64,000 nt of DNA, taken from NCBI GenBank assembly GCA_023614405.1, contig CM042685.1:84930684-84994683 (forward strand), written 5' to 3'. Shown piece after piece: positions 34,384 through 46,738 of this stretch; positions within the stretch are counted from its first letter, which is position 1; every line of letters starts with the position of its first letter. The notes below the pieces were generated by a model. That model was not told where the DNA came from and searched no databases. It worked only from the letters and a program-made list of their open reading frames with translations. A program made the position numbers and the translations under genes. This DNA is from Avena insularis (Eukaryota > Streptophyta > Magnoliopsida > Poales > Poaceae).

Positions 34384-35344
34384 CTATGAAGACGATTTTT
34401 CCGCTTTGGGTTCAAGCTTGTCCTGTAACTTCTTTACATAGGCTTCAGATCCCCAAACTTTAAGGAACGACAATCTAGGTTTCTTCCCAAACCATAATTC
34501 ATACGGTGTCGTTTCAAAGGATTTAGATGGTGCCCTATTTAAAGTGAATGCGGCTGTTTCTAATGCATAACCCCAAAATGATAGCGGTAAATCTGTAAGT
34601 GACATCATAGAACTAACCATATCTAAGAGAGTTCGACACGGTTCGACACACCATTACCGTGGTGTTCCCGGTGTCAATTGTGAAAGTATTCCACATTTCT
34701 TCAAATGCTCGCCAAACTCGTAATTTAGATATTCACCTCCACGATCGTAACGTAGAAATTTAATCTTCTTGTTACGTTGATTCTCTACCTCACTTTGAAA
34801 TTCCTTAAACTTCTCGAAAGTTTCGGACTTATGTTTCATGAAATAGATATACCCATATCTACTCAAGTCATCCGTGAAGGTAAGAACATAACGATAACCA
34901 CCGCGCGATGCTACACTCATTGGACCGCATACATCGGTATGTATGATTTCCAATAAGTCCGTAGCTCGCTCCATCATACCAGAAAATGGAGTCTTAGTCA
35001 TTTTACCCATCGACATGCTTCAGATCTTTCAAGTGATTCAAATCAAGTGATTCAAGAAGTCCATCGGAATGGAGTTTCTTCATACGCTTCACGCAATGTG
35101 ACCAAGACGACAATTACATATAGGTCGAGTTATCGCTCGATTTCAAACGTTTAGCCTCAATGTTGTTAATATGTGTATTTCCATTATCGAGATTCAATAA
35201 GAATAGACCATCTATCAAAGGTGCATGTGCATAAAACATATTACTCATATAAATCGAACAACAATTATTCTCGGATTTAAACAAGTAATCGTCTCGCAAT
35301 AAACAAGATCCCGATATAATGTTCATGCTTAACGCAGGCACCAA
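34384..35344 (-). pseudogene. Pre-integrase and integrase (Angela-type element), frameshifted
   Basis: Pieces right to left: GAG pre-integrase-like (35344-35114; FYAHAPLIDGLFLLNLDNG), core with DLLEIIHTDVCGPMSVA (Asp) and FLRYDRGGEYLNYEFG (Asp), then TDLPLSFWGYALETAAFTLN and TPYELWFGKKPRLSFLKVWG. The block that should carry the catalytic Glu (around 34620-34680) is scrambled by small indels. Confidence 0.85.
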
Positions 35345-35589
35345 ATAACAATTATTTAAGTATAAAACTAATCCCGATGGTAGATGAAGGTAGCGTCACC
35401 GCGATCACATCAACCTTTGATCCGCTTCCAACGCCGCATCGTCACCTCGTTCTTCGCTAGCTTCCGCTTATTCGCAGACCTGCTTCGAGTTACAAATATG
35501 AGCAACCAACCAAAGATTAAATACCTGCACTACTACGAGTACTAGTGAGATACACATTAATAACATGTATATCGATATACCTTTCTTCT

Positions 35590-36388
35590 TGATGTTGCCG
35601 CTTCAACCGCCAAGTACTTTGGGCAATTCCGCTCAAAGGACCTTCTCCTTACAAGAAAAGCACTCAAGATCGCTTAGGTCCAGCCTTGGTCTTCTTCAGA
35701 GGCGTGGCAACTTTCTTACCACCCTTCTTGAAGTGTCCCTTCCGCTTAGACTTGCCTTTCTTGAATTTGGTGGTCTTATTGACCAACAACACTTGGTGCT
35801 CTTTCTTGATCTCCACTTCGCAGACTTCAACATGGCAAAGAGTTCGCAACGCCTTGTTCATGTTTTGCATGTTGTAGTTCATCACAAAGTTCTTGTAACT
35901 TGGTGGCAGTGATTGAGGACACGGTAAATCCCTCAAGGCATTGGGAATCACTATGCCCAAGCTTTGAAGTTTGTTTATGCTGCACATCTTAAGCACATGC
36001 TCACCGACGAGCTGCCTCTTCCATCTTGCGCTTAAAGAACTTTTCGTAAGCCTCATAGCTTTCAATTGCCGCATGAGTCTCAAAAATCAATTTGAGATCC
36101 TCGACAATATCATATGGGTCTGAATTCTCAAACCTTTCTCAAGCTCGATTCTAAACCATACAAGATAGCACACTGAATCGTGGAGTACGAGTCTTCCGAG
36201 TGAGGTAAACATTCTTTACTTCATCGGTAGCATCAGTAGGTGGGTAACCCAAATGTGCATCCAAAGACATAGGTCAAATTACCAAATAAGGACAATCTCA
36301 AATTATGGAACCAATCCAAGTTGCTTCCATTGTTTTTCAACTTTTCTTTCTCTAGGAATGCATTAAAATTGATGGTAGGGGCTGCCAT
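35590..36388 (-). pseudogene. gag (Angela-type element), frameshifted
   Basis: The start at 36388 reads MAAPTINFNAFLEKEKLKNN with LDWFHNLRLSLFG, as in BARE-type Gag. A later frame carries SLPPSYKNFVMNYNMQNMNK and a Lys-rich stretch (KFKKGKSKRKGHFKKGGKK). Near 35605-35660 an ECF-C-K-type zinc knuckle can be seen but an indel breaks it. Confidence 0.82.
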
Positions 36389-37551
36389 TGATCTACAACA
36401 TATTTGCAATAGTTTAGACTAAGTTTATGACAAATTGAGTTCAAATTAATAAAATTAATCTAGGTGAACTCCCACCAAAACAATATCCTCACATTGTTTT
36501 AGTGATCACATCTAACCAAATCCACCACATCAACACCGATCATCACGAGAGTTGATATAGTTTCAATGGCGAACAATCGACATGTTCATCATATCTACTA
36601 TATGATTCAAGCTTTACCTTTCGGTGATCCGTGTTCCGAGACCATGTCTGTACATGCTAGGCTCACAAGATCAAACCTTAGTTTCGCATGAGAAAATCTG
36701 GCTTGCTCACGTTGTATACACTTGCGTAATCTAACACCCGATCATCACGTGGTGCTTCGAAACAACAAGCTTTAGCAACGGTGCTAACTAAGGGTGAACA
36801 CTTTATGACTTGAAATTCATGTGTATGAGGGATCATCTTATAATGCTACCGTCGTCTACTAAGCAATACAAGATGCATAAAGGATTAACATCACATGCAA
36901 TTCATAATATGTGATATGATATGGCCTTTCTTCTTAGTGCTTCTGATCTCTATCTTCTAGCACTAACATGATCTCCATCATCACCGGCATTGCATCAAGG
37001 TCAATGACGCTTCTCCATGGTTGTCGTCCACCGGCTTCACCTATTACAACTACTTTGAATAGACATGCTGGTCTTAACATAAATTAAAGACAACCATATG
37101 GTTTCCGTTGCCAACTTACAATAAGGAACATTGCATACATCAAATATAATCACAATCATGGCCATATCACATCACAGCACACCCCTAAAAAACAAAGTTA
37201 GACGCCTCTACTTTCTTGCATGTTTTACATGGTTTGGGGCTTTCAATAAGTGTCGTTCTAACTTACGAACAAGAACCACAACATTGATACTAGTATTGTT
37301 AATCACCCGTTGTAAATTGGATCTTAACTATGCTAGGAGAAACAGGCACCCGCAAAGCCACTTATGCAATACAAGTTGCATGTCAAGCGTGGAGCAAGTC
37401 TCATGAACGATGTCATGTAAGGTTAGCCCGGGCCGCTTCATCCCAACATACCGCAAGGTGCAAAGTACACAAGAAGCAATCGGCAATAAAAGCATCAACG
37501 CCCACAATGACCATTGTGTTCTACTCGTGCAACAGATCTACATATAGACAC
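36389..37551 (-). other. 5' untranslated leader of the Angela-type element
   Basis: About 1.2 kb between the primer site and gag with no recognisable reading frame; a leader of this size is normal for BARE/Angela. Confidence 0.7.
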
Positions 37552-37564
37552 GGCTCTGATACCA
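37552..37564 (-). promoter_or_regulatory. Primer-binding site of the Angela-type element
   Basis: The minus strand reads TGGTATCAGAGCC one base inside the 5' LTR. Confidence 0.9.
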
Positions 37565-37565
37565 C

Positions 37566-39450
37566 TGTAGGGTTTCGTAGCATGGAAAACAAAAAATTTC
37601 TACCGCATACAAACAAACAAGCCAAGATCTATCTACTAGATTGTAGCAACGAGTCGATAGAATAACTCACCCTCAAAGATTCCAAAGTGTTTAACGAGAG
37701 CGGATTCTCGTGGGTGATGTAGTCGATTCTTCCGATCTCAAGATCGCGTGAGACGATCCTTCCGGCTGCTTCCCTTTTTGGTCACACGCTCGATTGACGT
37801 AAGACCTTCCTCTCCCTTGTTCCAGAAAATGGAGGTTGTAGCACTCTCCTCATGATTCCCAAAGACAACGGCGTGGTACCGGAAGTAGAGGGGAGATCTC
37901 GCAGGGCTTCACCTTAAGCCGGAGCGAGTATGGTGGAGTATGAGAGAGTCCCTCGGTGTTCTAGGGTTTAGACACACCAAGGAGGGGGCAAGCCGGCGGC
38001 TAGGGATTAGCTAGACGGCGGCTAGGGTTTTCCCTAGGGCCGGCGGCGGCTATGGAGGCGGCGGCGGCTTGGGGCTAGGGTTTAGAGGAGAGGATCTTGT
38101 GTGTCTCTAGGAGGGAGCCCTGCACCTCCTTATATAGGTGGAGGGGCCGCCAAGGGAGGGAGAGGAGTCCCTCCCAACTCGGCTTGGGTGGGCGCCGTTG
38201 GAGGAGGGAACTCCTCCCCAACTCGGTTTCCCACTCCTCCTCCTCTTTCCAAAAACTGCCGTTTGACTTTCAAACTAGCCGTTTGACTTTTCAAACTAGG
38301 ATTTGAATAAACCCTCTATTTTGATCAGCGATGACACCGAGTACATGATGCAATCATATCAACTTGATATAACACATTCATGTACCTCCTCCGGAGTGCT
38401 TGGACATTCCGAACCTTCTAGAACATTCCCGATGAAAACACCTAACCATTCCCCAACTTCAAACGGACTTTCCTTATATGAATCTTATTCTCCGGACCAT
38501 TCCGGATCTCCTCGTGATATCCCGAATCCCATTCGAGACCGAACAACATTCGGTCTCTTTCTCATCATTCCATAACTACTCAAACAACGTCAATCCTTAT
38601 GTGTCTCCCTACGGTTCATGAATTATGCGGACATGATCGAGACACTTCTCCGAACAATAACCAATAGAGGAATCTGGAAATTCATATGGCTCCCACATAT
38701 TTCTAGAATTACTTTGCGATCGAATGAACCACTTACATACGATATCAATTTCCCTTTGTCTCACGATAGTTTACTTATCCGAGGTTATGATCGTCGGTAT
38801 CTCTGCATACCTAGTTCAACCTCGTTACCGATAAGTACTCTTTTCTCGCTCCCTGATATGTGATCCCTTGTGAGCCACCACATGCTTGCAAGCTAATTGG
38901 ATGACATTTCACCGAGAGGGCCCAGAGTATATCTATCCGTCATATGGATGGACAAATCCCACTCTTGATCCATGTGTTTCAACCAATACTTTCCTAACAC
39001 TCAATGCCACCTTTATAGCCACCCGCCACGGTGTGGTGTTTGATGTCATCAAAGCATCCATCCGGTAAAGGTGATATGCATGATCTCATGGTCGAAGGAA
39101 TTAGATTACTATGTATCAGAAAGCATATAGCAATTGAACTATTAAAATGACTTGATCTTTATGCTACGCTTATCTATAGGAGTATGTCCACCATATCATT
39201 CTCCTAACGATATGATCTTGTTGTTAATAACATCTCAATGTTCATGATAGGGAAACCACAATCATCTATTAACCAACAAGCTAGTATTATATAGAGGCTT
39301 TACTAGGGACTTCAAATTAAGTTTACAAATCACACAAGTATTAATGTTTCCTTGTTAATACTATTATAGCATGAATGTAAACATTTATCATAAACACAAA
39401 GATATAATAATAACTACATTTATTATTGCCTCTAGGGCATATCTCCAACA
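37566..39450 (-). repeat. 5' LTR of the Angela-type element
   Basis: Plus strand TGTAGGGTTTCG...CATATCTCCAACA, both termini intact. A TATATAAGG promoter box reads on the minus strand near 38134. It differs from the 3' LTR by substitutions and many one- to few-base losses. Confidence 0.92.
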
Positions 39451-40510
39451 TGGACTTTATCACCGGATTGACTACTTCTAGTAGGGGAAATGACTCTATC
39501 TTGGTCATAGTTGACAGATTGTCCAAAGTTGCCCATTTCTTACCAGTCAAGACCACATATCAGAGTTCGAAGCTAGCGGAGTTATACATCGCTAGAATCG
39601 TCAGTTTGCACGGAGTCCCCAAGAACATCGTATCCGATCGAGGAACTCAGTTTACCTCGAGATTCTGGAAGAAAGTCCAAGAAGGTTTAGGAACCCGACT
39701 AGATTTCACCATAACTTATCACCCTCAGACCGATGGACAAACAGAGCGAGTAAATCAAATACTCGAAGACATGTTGAGAGCATGTGTGTTAGAGCATGGA
39801 TCTAAATGGGAAGACTGCCGTCATTGCTCACGTAATTTTCATACAACAACAGTTATCAAGCTAGTTTGCAAATGGCCCCATTTGAATTCATGTATGGAAG
39901 GAAGTGTCGCACCCCTTTGAACTGGTCGGAAGTAGGAGAGAGTCAGATTTTCGGACCTGACATCCTACGAGAAGCAGAAGAGAAAGTTCACAAGATTCGT
40001 GAGCACCTCAAGACCGCCCAGTCAAGACAGAAGAGTTACGCTGACAAGAGACGTTGCGACCTCGCCTTCAACATCGGAGAGTTCGTGTATCTGAAAGTGT
40101 TGCCATTAAAGGGAATGCAGCGTTTCCAACTTAAGGGAAAGTTAGCCCCTAGATATATCAGACCCTTCAAGATTCTGAACCGTCGAGGAGAAGTGTCGTA
40201 TCAATTGGAACTGCCAGAAGATATGTCAGCCGTGCACAATGTGTTCCATATCTCATTACTTCGCAAGTGCCTCGAAGTTCCGGAGAAGACTGGAGTGTTC
40301 AAGAACATTGATCACCAGACCATAGAGATCAACGATGACCGGACCTATCCTGAAGGACCCATCCGCATTTTGGAAGAAGCTTTCAGAACTACCAGAACCC
40401 GAAGCATCAAGTTTCTCAAGATTCAGTGGAGCAACCACACGAAAGAGGAAGCTACCTGGGAGCGCGAAGATCACATCAGGACGGAGTTTCCCGATCTTTT
40501 CAAATCCTAG
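39451..40510 (+). pseudogene. Integrase core, C-terminus and chromodomain (Tekay-like element)
   Basis: Resumes with DFITGLTTSSRGNDSILVIV (first Asp), NIVSDRGTQFTSRFW (second Asp) and TYHPQTDGQTERVNQ (Glu), the DDE core. A frameshift near 39850-39866 leads to FEFMYGRKCRTPLNWSEVG, FVYLKVLPLKGMQRF and YQLELPEDMSAVHNVFHISL. A chromodomain follows: IRILEEAFRTTRTRSIKFLK with IQWSNHTKEEATWERE. Stop at 40508-40510. Confidence 0.9.
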
Positions 40511-40556
40511 GTAATCTTTTTCGTCCTTTTTCAAATCTCGGGACGAGATTTTGTTT

Positions 40557-40568
40557 AAGGGGGGAAGG
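40557..40568 (+). promoter_or_regulatory. Polypurine tract of the Tekay-like element
   Basis: AAGGGGGGAAGG, two bases before the 3' LTR TGTAACATCC. Confidence 0.88.
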
Positions 40569-40570
40569 TT

Positions 40571-43500
40571 TGTAACATCCCAAAAATATTAAACATGGAT
40601 CATCAATTGCTAATAATCAAAATTAGGGTGAACAAAAACTTTCCTATCTAAAAATATGAGAGCATTCATATGTATGTGTATTTAAAATTAGGATTCATTT
40701 GAATTGCCATGGTTCTGTGTTTCTTTGCTTGTAAAATGATTCTTAGGTGAAATAAACATCATCTAAACCATTCCCAAACTTTTCCCAAAGACAAACAACT
40801 CAAAATGAACAAATGAAGTGAATGGTCACTTTGGCCAAATTACCTCTCATGCCTACTTTGGCTATTCCAAGCACTCAAAACTTAACAGAAACATTTGTGG
40901 ATCTTTGCACCCCTTGTTAGTACTCATAATGAGGTACCAAGACCCACTTTGTGATCTTCCAAAAACATTCAAATGCTAAGTTCAAATGACAGTTTAAAAT
41001 TGAATCTATCTCATATGGGAAGATCCTACTATTTCAAAAACCACTCAAACAAGCTCAATTTTCAAAACCCAAGCACCCACAGAGTCTCCAGCACATGCCT
41101 AGCACACCCACCAAAAATATTTTCAAAATTCGAAAAGAAGTTTCTTGCGGCCATTTTATCACACTTGGCACACAAATTTAAACCAAATCAAATTCACTGT
41201 TTTTAATAGTGTTTTGGCCTAACTTGTTCCCTCTCTAGCTCATAGAAACCATTTAGTAGATCATCTAGCTTAATTGGAAACCCCTAGCCTCACTGTAAGC
41301 TGGCCATTGTCATCAATGGTGAGCATGCCGAGCACACCTCGCCGGCCAACTTGGTTGCCGCCGTAGCAGACAACCTCCCACTCTCTCGCCATGTCTGGGA
41401 GGTAGCCAGCACTTCACTGCCACCCACTGTCCCCTCCCCGAGCCAAGGAAAACCATGGACCACCGATCACGCCCCGCGCCCAGTGCCACTGCGACATGCC
41501 GAGCACGCGCCAGAAGGGCACCGGCCGCCAAGACACGCTCGACCGCAGCCCGTGCCCACCGCTTCGCCATGATCCAAGGAACACGCCAGACATCCCCGTT
41601 TGTAGCCCAATGCCTCATAGCCACCGCTCGCCGTCGAAAACGCCGCCTTTGTCGCTCAGAGCGCCAGCCTCGCCCGACCATTTACCATCGCCCCTAAGCC
41701 CGCATTTAAGTTCTAGAGCATCGCCAGGATACCGCGCGTCGATCGCCACCCTCAGCCATGCCGCTAGCATCCCGTAGCCATGTCACCACCGTCACCTGCC
41801 CATCCCTCTCGGTCTCGCCGTCGAGCCTATAAAAGGAGGCCACCCCTAGATGTTTTAAGCACACCATTCCACTCCCCTCACCTCACTGATCGTTCCACCC
41901 TCTAGCCGGAGCACGAGGAGCAGCAGCTCGCCGGAATTGCACCGGAGCAGGCCGCCTCTAGAGGAGAAGCGGGCCGCTGATTGCGACCATCCCCGGAGCT
42001 GCCACGACCGTCCCTGAGCTCCCCGTCGACCACTCGTCCGTTTGCCCGCCTCGCCGTCGTCACTGGAGCCCTGGTATGCCCCCTATGCACCCCCACTAAG
42101 CCGCTAGGGTTTGATCTCGCTGGTGACAGGTTCGTCGTCGATGACGATCCCCAGCCGTCGATCTCCCTTCTAATCCAACAACCCACATAGCCCCGTACCG
42201 CTTCACACGTTATGAGCCACTGATTGGTAGACCCCCCTGTCAGCTGAGCCCCACGCTGCAGAGTGACACCGGGCCGACCCATTAACCTCTCCCGCGCGAC
42301 CCAACCGTTTGAATTTAGATTTTTCTATTTTAATTCATACACGGTTCTGTACATAGATTCAAAAGTTAACCTAGGTCGATTCAGTGAACCAAAATGCATG
42401 AAACTAATTTTGTTAGAAAGGTACTGAACTGCTTAATCCAAGCCCGTTGGATTCAAATCATTTGGATCTGTAGATCACCCTTGGTAAAAATAACAAGGCA
42501 GAAGCTTTTCTGCATTCAAACATTTTTCAAAATTTAACCATAATAGCTTTTGAGTTGATTCCAACTCTCAAAAATCACATTTTATCATACCTTTCAGAAT
42601 ATATAAAAACATTTGGGTTTACTTACAGAAATAATGTTCAAATAACAAAAGAATGCCACATAGGCATTTCTAGTCACTTTATTTATTAAAAAAAGGTTAA
42701 ACCTTATTAAATTGTGACACCAATTTAAATCACATTCCCATGTACTGAAATATGTGGTGATGACATGTTTCAACATGATCTCATTTTTGAGTTGGATAGT
42801 ATTAAATCTTAAGTAGTTTTTCAATGAGTAGAAATTACTTTTCTCAAATTAAAATAAGTAAGACAAATGCTTTAATCTTGTAATGATAGGTGATGATGCT
42901 AGATCATCTATAGTTCACCTTTGTGTGATGATTTAAAGTAGTTAAGTATTTTTTGGTGATTGTGTACCTCGTATTTATTTATAGATGCTAGTACCGACCA
43001 AGGATACGAGGAGGAAGGAGGATACTACGAGGAAGAAGCCGAGGAGAACTTCAACCCTGCTCTGCTCAAGGCAAGCCAATACTTAAACCCTTGCAAGCTA
43101 ACACTTGCAATTATGAAAATTAAATAACCTATGCAATGCATTAAGCATGCTTGGCTAGACACATTTGATGATACCCAATCCTAGTTTTACTTGCAAGCTT
43201 TATACTTTAGTTCTTTATCAAATCTTTCTCTTAGCGTTTACATAGTAAATTGTAGATGCTAGAAAGATATTTGAAGGTTGCATAAAGAGCATTAAATTTG
43301 GCCTAAGTAGATAATCTTGATGTCATCCCAAGGCATGAGATTGAACTTAGCAAATCCCCACTTGTTTACCACTCCTCATTAGTACTTACCACCACTTGTA
43401 GATGCTAGTGATAAGCATAAAACTTGATCAACTTTAGATGGAATACTTGGTGAAACTGGTTATGAAAACCTTAGAATGATGAGTCATTCTACTGAAATAT

Positions 43501-44539
43501 TTTGACATGTGTTCTCGAACTCCAAATGATTTTGATGATGAAAATGTTGAGGCATGAGCCTTAGCCCTTTATAAAACTGATGGTTGTCTGGATGCGACAC
43601 CATTCCTATTTTTACCGTACAACCACAATACCCGAAAATTGGGTAGGGCTTGACTGGAAATTTATGTACCTTAGTATGGGTTCCCTCGCAGCCAAGGTCT
43701 GAGATGAGGCTACCTTGTGAAGATTGTCCACCTGTGTAGTAGGAGGCCAAACTCATAGGAGAGGTGCCTATACTAGGGCATGTAATTGAAAGGTTAGGAT
43801 TGATTATCCACATACTGAGTATGGTGAATTCAGGATTGTTCCTGACGTATGTATCGAATGTTATAGTGGAAGTGTACAATCTCTGCAGAGTGTCAACTAT
43901 TCGAATAGCCGCGTCCGTGGTTATGGACAGTTGGAGTGGCCATACTGTTCCCCCGTCAGATGTTTTCAAAATGACTTGTGAAATGAATTGAGACTTTGAC
44001 TTGACCACAGTAGGGTTGTGATGTGAAATTCAAGTTCCCACTTAGGTGTTATAAAACTTCAACTAGCTTTCTTTGCTTCTGAACTTAGTAGAGGTAAATC
44101 TGGCTTTTTGCAAAACAACCCTAGAGCCTAGTGTCCTAATTACAAACACCCCTTCACTTGTTAGTATTAGTTTGCGAGTACTTAAAGAGTACTCATGGCT
44201 TTGTCCCCGCTCATTCCCGTGGCGGACTATGAAGAGGAGTATCAGGATGATGGACCGCAGAAGGTTACAACAACTAGGATCATCTCCCATCGCCAAGATT
44301 GCTCGTGACCACAAGATGGAGCTTCGCCTACGCTATCTTTATTATTACGTTATTCCGCTGCTTGAGTTGTATTAAGAACTGGATCATGAGATCCTTATTT
44401 GTGTAAGACCTTATGTATGGTTTGTAATGGATGATGTACTGCGATATCCAAATCTGTTATGTCTCGCAAAAATGGTAATCCTGGGATTGCGATGTATGGC
44501 ATAACAGGCATCTGAGATTAAAAATCCGGGTGTTGACAG
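40571..44539 (+). repeat. 3' LTR of the Tekay-like element
   Basis: TGTAACATCCC...GGTGTTGACA, matching 21838-25842. It lacks several short stretches present in the 5' copy, for example around 43738 where sequence following CACCTGTG is missing. Confidence 0.92.
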
Positions 44540-45184
44540 CTGTTGCAGGAGGTCGGCCAGGAGCGGATGGGCCTCGTCAAGTGCGGCCGCCATCAACTGA
44601 AGCTGCCGGGTCACGGCGCCGGAGCCGTCGATGCCCGTCCACTGAACGCGACGGCCCCCCGCGTGCCAGAAGATGAGGGAGAGCACGTCGAGGTCCCAAA
44701 GGATGGGGCCTAGTGTGGACAGGAAATCGACACCGAGGATGAAGTCGTAGCAGCCCAGGTCAATGTCGACGCGGTTGATGGAGAAGGGCTAGTCGCCGAT
44801 GAGGATGTGAACCTGCCGCGCCATGCCGTGGCAAGTAAGACGGCCCCCGTTGGCGATGGTGACGCTGAACTTTTCCGCGCCCGCCGGCTGAAGTGTAAGG
44901 CGGCGCATGGCGTCCCTGGACAGGAAGTTGTGCGTCGAGCCCGTGTCCATGAGCGCGGTGAGACGCTCCCCGTTGATCGTCACCGGAAGCAGCATCGTCT
45001 TCGCCGTCTTGATGCCTGCCATGGCATGAAGGGAGACGATGAAGGCAGACGGACCGACCTGCCCGTAGGTCATGACGCCGACCTCGGAGAGTGTGGTGGC
45101 GTCGAGCTCCGCGGTGAGGGCCTCCACCTTTGCATCGTCGACGGTCTCCAAGTAGAACAGGCGGGCGCACGTATGACCCGGCAC
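44540..45184 (-). pseudogene. Protease and protease-RT linker (Reina-like element)
   Basis: LTALMDTGSTHNFLSRDAM contains the DTG active site of a retroviral-type aspartic protease, which matures Gag and Pol. A VDFLSTLGP block downstream is typical of the family. A TAG at 44789-44791 interrupts it. The left end (44540) is the right border of the Tekay-like insertion. Confidence 0.85.
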
Positions 45185-46393
45185 ATACGGCTCGTCGCAG
45201 TTGAAGCACAGGCTCTTGCGGCACCGCCTGAGCTACTCGGCTGACGTCAAGCGCCGGAAGGTACGCGTCGGCGCGAGGGCGGCTGCCATAGCGGCCGGCA
45301 GGGCAGGGCGCGTCGAGGTGGCGGCCGTGCAGGCGGGTCAGGGGCGCGCTGGCGCCGGAACGCCACGCCGCATGGCGCTACGCTGCTGCTCGCGTGCGTA
45401 GTACATGGTCGTCTGCGGGTCCTGGGGTTCGCGCATATCGATGTCGACGCGGATGTGGTCGAGAAGGCCGCCGACGAAGAGCTCGGCGCGCTGGCGAGCC
45501 GTGACACGCATGGCATGCCAACGTCTGGAAGCGGTCGGCGAAGTCCTGCACCGAGGTGGTGAAGGGGAGGCGACCGATCTCGGCCAAGCGGCTCCCACGT
45601 ATGGGGGGCCAAACCGGAGGAGGCACAGGTCGGGAAAGCGCTCCCACGGAGGCATCCCTCCCTCGTCCTGCTCGAGGGCGTAATATTACGTCTGTGCGGC
45701 GCCACGGAGGTGGTAGGAGGCGATCCACGTGTGGTCGGACGCCATGGTCCGCTGCCCCCGGAAAAACTGGTCGCACTGATTGAGCCAGATTGGGTCGATT
45801 TCCGTTGTAGGTGGCGAACTCCAACTTGGTGAAGCGAGGCGGCTGCTGCACGTGCGGCGAGGCCGTGTAGGCGCTCTCATGGCGACCCGTCACGGCGGGA
45901 GGAGAGTACTACGACACCATGGAGCTCCCGGCGTAGGGGTCAGTGTATCCGCCGAAGGTGGTGGCGGGCGGCGGCGGCACCGTCGGCTATGGCGGCGCCG
46001 GCGTGTAGGTCGACGTGTCGATCCACGTCGGCAGCGGGGACGGCGATGATGGAAACCTGATCTGGGTGATCGGTATTCCCTGGGGCGCGGCGGTGGACGA
46101 TGGTGGCGTGAAGGGCGCCGCCGGCGGGGGTGGTGGTGGCGGTGGCGCGTAGGGAGCCTAGAGGAAGGTCCGGAGGTTCGAGACCGCTAGGGTGAGGTCG
46201 CGGATCGCCGACGACATCTCCGCCGGAGAGAGGACGGGGGCCGCGTCGGCTGCCAGGGCCACGACGCCCGAGACAGGCGGGCCCGTGGTTGCCGGCGGCG
46301 ACGGCTAGGACAGCGGCGACGGCTGCTGCGAGGTGGTGGTGGCCGCATCGGTGGAGGCGGTAGTGGTGGGGGGAGGCCAGAAGAACTCATCGA
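45170..46393 (-). pseudogene. gag (Reina-like element), several frameshifts
   Basis: GC-rich, with gag similarity spread over more than one frame: FTKLEFATYNGNRP, WLNQCDQFFRGQRTMASDHT-type sequence, MPPWERFPDLCLLRFGPP, LPFTTSVQDFADRFQ and LFVGGLLDHIRVDIDM. A zinc knuckle of the CFNCDEPYVPGHTC type ends it near 45170-45217. The N-terminal part (45900-46393) is Pro/Arg-rich low complexity and too scrambled to place a start. Confidence 0.75.
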
Positions 46394-46400
46394 ACCAGAG

Positions 46401-46413
46401 CAAGCTGATACCA
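46401..46413 (-). promoter_or_regulatory. Primer-binding site of the Reina-like element (variant)
   Basis: The minus strand reads TGGTATCAGCTTG three bases inside the 5' LTR. The first nine bases match the usual TGGTATCAGAGC iMet site; the last four do not. Confidence 0.7.
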
Positions 46414-46416
46414 AAT

Positions 46417-46738
46417 TGGTAGAGGCTTGGTTCTACCAGATCTCGGACGTATGGGTGAAAGTGAGGGCAGAGGGACTGGAGGCGCAGACGCAGGCGGCTG
46501 GGCGCCGTCGTTGCGAGAGGGAGGAGGCGGTGCCTAGGGCAGGGTGCGGCTAGGTTTTGGGGCTCCCGTCTCTTGAGGGAGACGACAACAGGATATGTTT
46601 ATTGTCTTCTTATAATCAAAGGGGTACATGCGTTTATATAGGAGGGCAGCTCTTCTAAACCCTAGATAATTCCCTAGATAACTTGGGTTAAGCCCCTAAT
46701 TCGGCCTCTTCCGTGCATACTGGAGCCCGACCATAACA
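46417..46738 (-). repeat. 5' LTR of the Reina-like element (322 bp)
   Basis: Matches 18664-19003, with TGGTAGAGG...CCATAACA ends on the plus strand. Followed by the TGTTG duplication. Confidence 0.9.

Larger units (their letters stand above)
30556..39450 (-). mobile_element. Angela/BARE-type Copia retrotransposon, full length, degenerate
   Basis: Minus-strand element with 1.9 kb LTRs, flanked by perfect TGGAC duplications (30551-30555, 39451-39455). The 5' LTR end starts TGTTGGAGATATGCCCTAGAGGC on the minus strand, a BARE/Angela signature known from Triticeae. Internal order gag, pre-integrase, integrase, RT, RNase H is that of Ty1/Copia. Many small indels have scattered the single polyprotein over several frames. 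Confidence 0.93.
21838..44539 (+). mobile_element. Tekay-like chromovirus (Ty3/Gypsy) with 4-kb LTRs, split by an Angela-type Copia
   Basis: Two 4 kb LTRs, an iMet primer site, an extra ORF, gag, protease, RT, RNase H, integrase and chromodomain, polypurine tract, all on the plus strand. Flanks GCTGC (21833-21837) and GCTGT (44540-44544) are a one-mismatch target duplication. The 5' LTR starts TATAAC where the other copies read TGTAAC. Without the nested Copia element it is about 13.8 kb. Long LTRs and the C-terminal chromodomain suggest the Tekay clade. All genes are broken. Confidence 0.92.
18664..46738 (-). mobile_element. Reina-like chromovirus (Ty3/Gypsy), complete but split by nested insertions
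   Basis: LTRs at 18664-19003 and 46417-46738 share TGTTATGG...CTCTACCA ends (minus strand), and a perfect TGTTG duplication flanks the element (18659-18663, 46739-46743). Removing the inserted 21838-44539 element and one duplication copy leaves about 5.4 kb, ordered gag, protease, RT, RNase H, integrase, chromodomain. Short LTRs, compact size and the terminal chromodomain suggest the Reina clade. Coding DNA is GC-rich, unlike its AT-rich surroundings. Many TAG stops and frameshifts show that it is dead. Confidence 0.9.
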
